NCBI RefSeq assembly: GCF_028290625.1
Contig: NZ_JAQGJM010000001.1
Coordinates: 62,001 to 126,000 of the forward strand
DNA length: 64,000 nucleotides
Reading direction: 5' to 3'
DNA from: Devosia sp.
GTDB taxonomy: Bacteria; Pseudomonadota; Alphaproteobacteria; Rhizobiales; Devosiaceae
The notes under the pieces were generated by a model. The model saw only the letters and a program-made list of their open reading frames with translations. It ran no database searches and was not told the origin of the DNA. A program made the translations under genes and the position numbers. The first letter of the stretch is position 1. The number at the start of each line of letters is the position of its first letter. This document shows positions 63,802 to 64,000 of the stretch, piece after piece.

Positions 63802-64000
63802 CTAAATTTCCCGGGCTGTTACTGGCATGACGCCGGTCGATTGGTTGGGCACATAGCTCGGCCTGCGGTCGAAAGACCTGAACACGGCGGCGGCCTGGGT
63901 CCTGTTGTGGACCTTGAGCTTGCGGATGATATTGTGCACGTGCACCTTCACGGTGTGCTCGGACAATTCCATCTTGACCGCGATGATCTTGTTCTGCAGG
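63802..64000 (-). CDS. LuxR-type DNA-binding regulator, C-terminal part (cut by window edge)
   Basis: About 66 codons from the window edge to a TAG at 63804-63802. They encode the second half of a GerE/LuxR helix-turn-helix: NKIIAVKMELSEHTVKVHVH, NIIRKLKVHNRTQAAAVFR, the recognition helix SEHTVKVHVHNI being diagnostic. A Pro/Ser tail of about 20 residues follows. The N-terminal part, possibly a receiver domain, is outside the window. Confidence 0.88.
   Translation of the reverse strand, partial: LQNKIIAVKMELSEHTVKVHVHNIIRKLKVHNRTQAAAVFRSFDRRPSYVPNQSTGVMPVTAREI

Overview
The window looks like chromosomal DNA of a GC-rich alphaproteobacterium, most plausibly Hyphomicrobiales and perhaps a Devosia-type lineage. 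This is inferred from codon style, the tightly packed operons with TGATG/ATGA overlaps, and the mix of Liv- and Dpp-type ABC importers with LysR, GntR, LacI and ROK regulators. No rRNA, tRNA, CRISPR array or intact insertion sequence was seen.

Region 1 (1-14.4 kb) is a surface polysaccharide (O-antigen or exopolysaccharide) cluster: a LegB-like 4,6-dehydratase cut by the window edge, a sugar nucleotidyltransferase, two further SDR epimerases, two GT4 glycosyltransferases, an AsnB-type amidotransferase, a bi-domain oxidoreductase, WecB, a heparinase II/III-like protein and a convergent WbpM/PglF-type dehydratase whose 5' end lacks a normal start codon. Region 2 (14.4-20.2 kb) is gene-poor. It holds an MBOAT acyltransferase fused to an SGNH-like domain and, overlapping its stop, a 39-residue membrane protein ending in the FxYxxF pattern known from DltX. 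It may acylate a surface polymer.

Region 3 (20.5-26.2 kb) is a gene graveyard around an intact ABC-2 exporter: a GntR fragment, a frameshifted TauE/SafE permease, a frameshifted AraC regulator abutting a broken LacI regulator, the tail of a sugar isomerase, a tautomerase fragment and a frameshifted glyoxalase-fold protein. Then come an isochorismatase-type hydrolase and a divergent winged-helix/TolB-N/TPR regulator with three 11-bp-spaced direct repeats between them.

Region 4 (29.1-33.9 kb, minus strand) is a compact phosphorelay: a soluble GAF-GAF hybrid histidine kinase with two receiver domains, a stand-alone Hpt protein, and a complete receiver domain fused through a HAMP-like helix to an EamA (DMT-superfamily) transporter. 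The output appears to be transport rather than transcription. A LacI/M20-peptidase deletion chimera follows (34.5-35.6 kb).

Region 5 (35.7-47.7 kb) is a catabolic island under a GntR/FCD regulator: gentisate-dioxygenase-like cupin, FAH-family hydrolase, nitrilase, maleate isomerase, flavin reductase, aldehyde dehydrogenase and a Liv-type importer. An identical 15-bp motif in opposite orientations lies upstream of both transcription units. It suggests ring cleavage to maleylpyruvate, hydrolysis to maleate plus pyruvate, and isomerisation to fumarate.

Region 6 (48.1-52.7 kb) has a LysR regulator divergent from an azoreductase, then YceI-cytochrome b561-YceI and a secreted protein of unknown role. 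Region 7 (52.8-61.3 kb) is a ROK-controlled Dpp-type importer with a TIM-barrel isomerase and a PIG-L deacetylase, suggesting uptake of a sugar or amino-sugar conjugate. The window ends with an LhgO-like oxidase, a BTAD regulator and the C-terminal part of a LuxR-type regulator.
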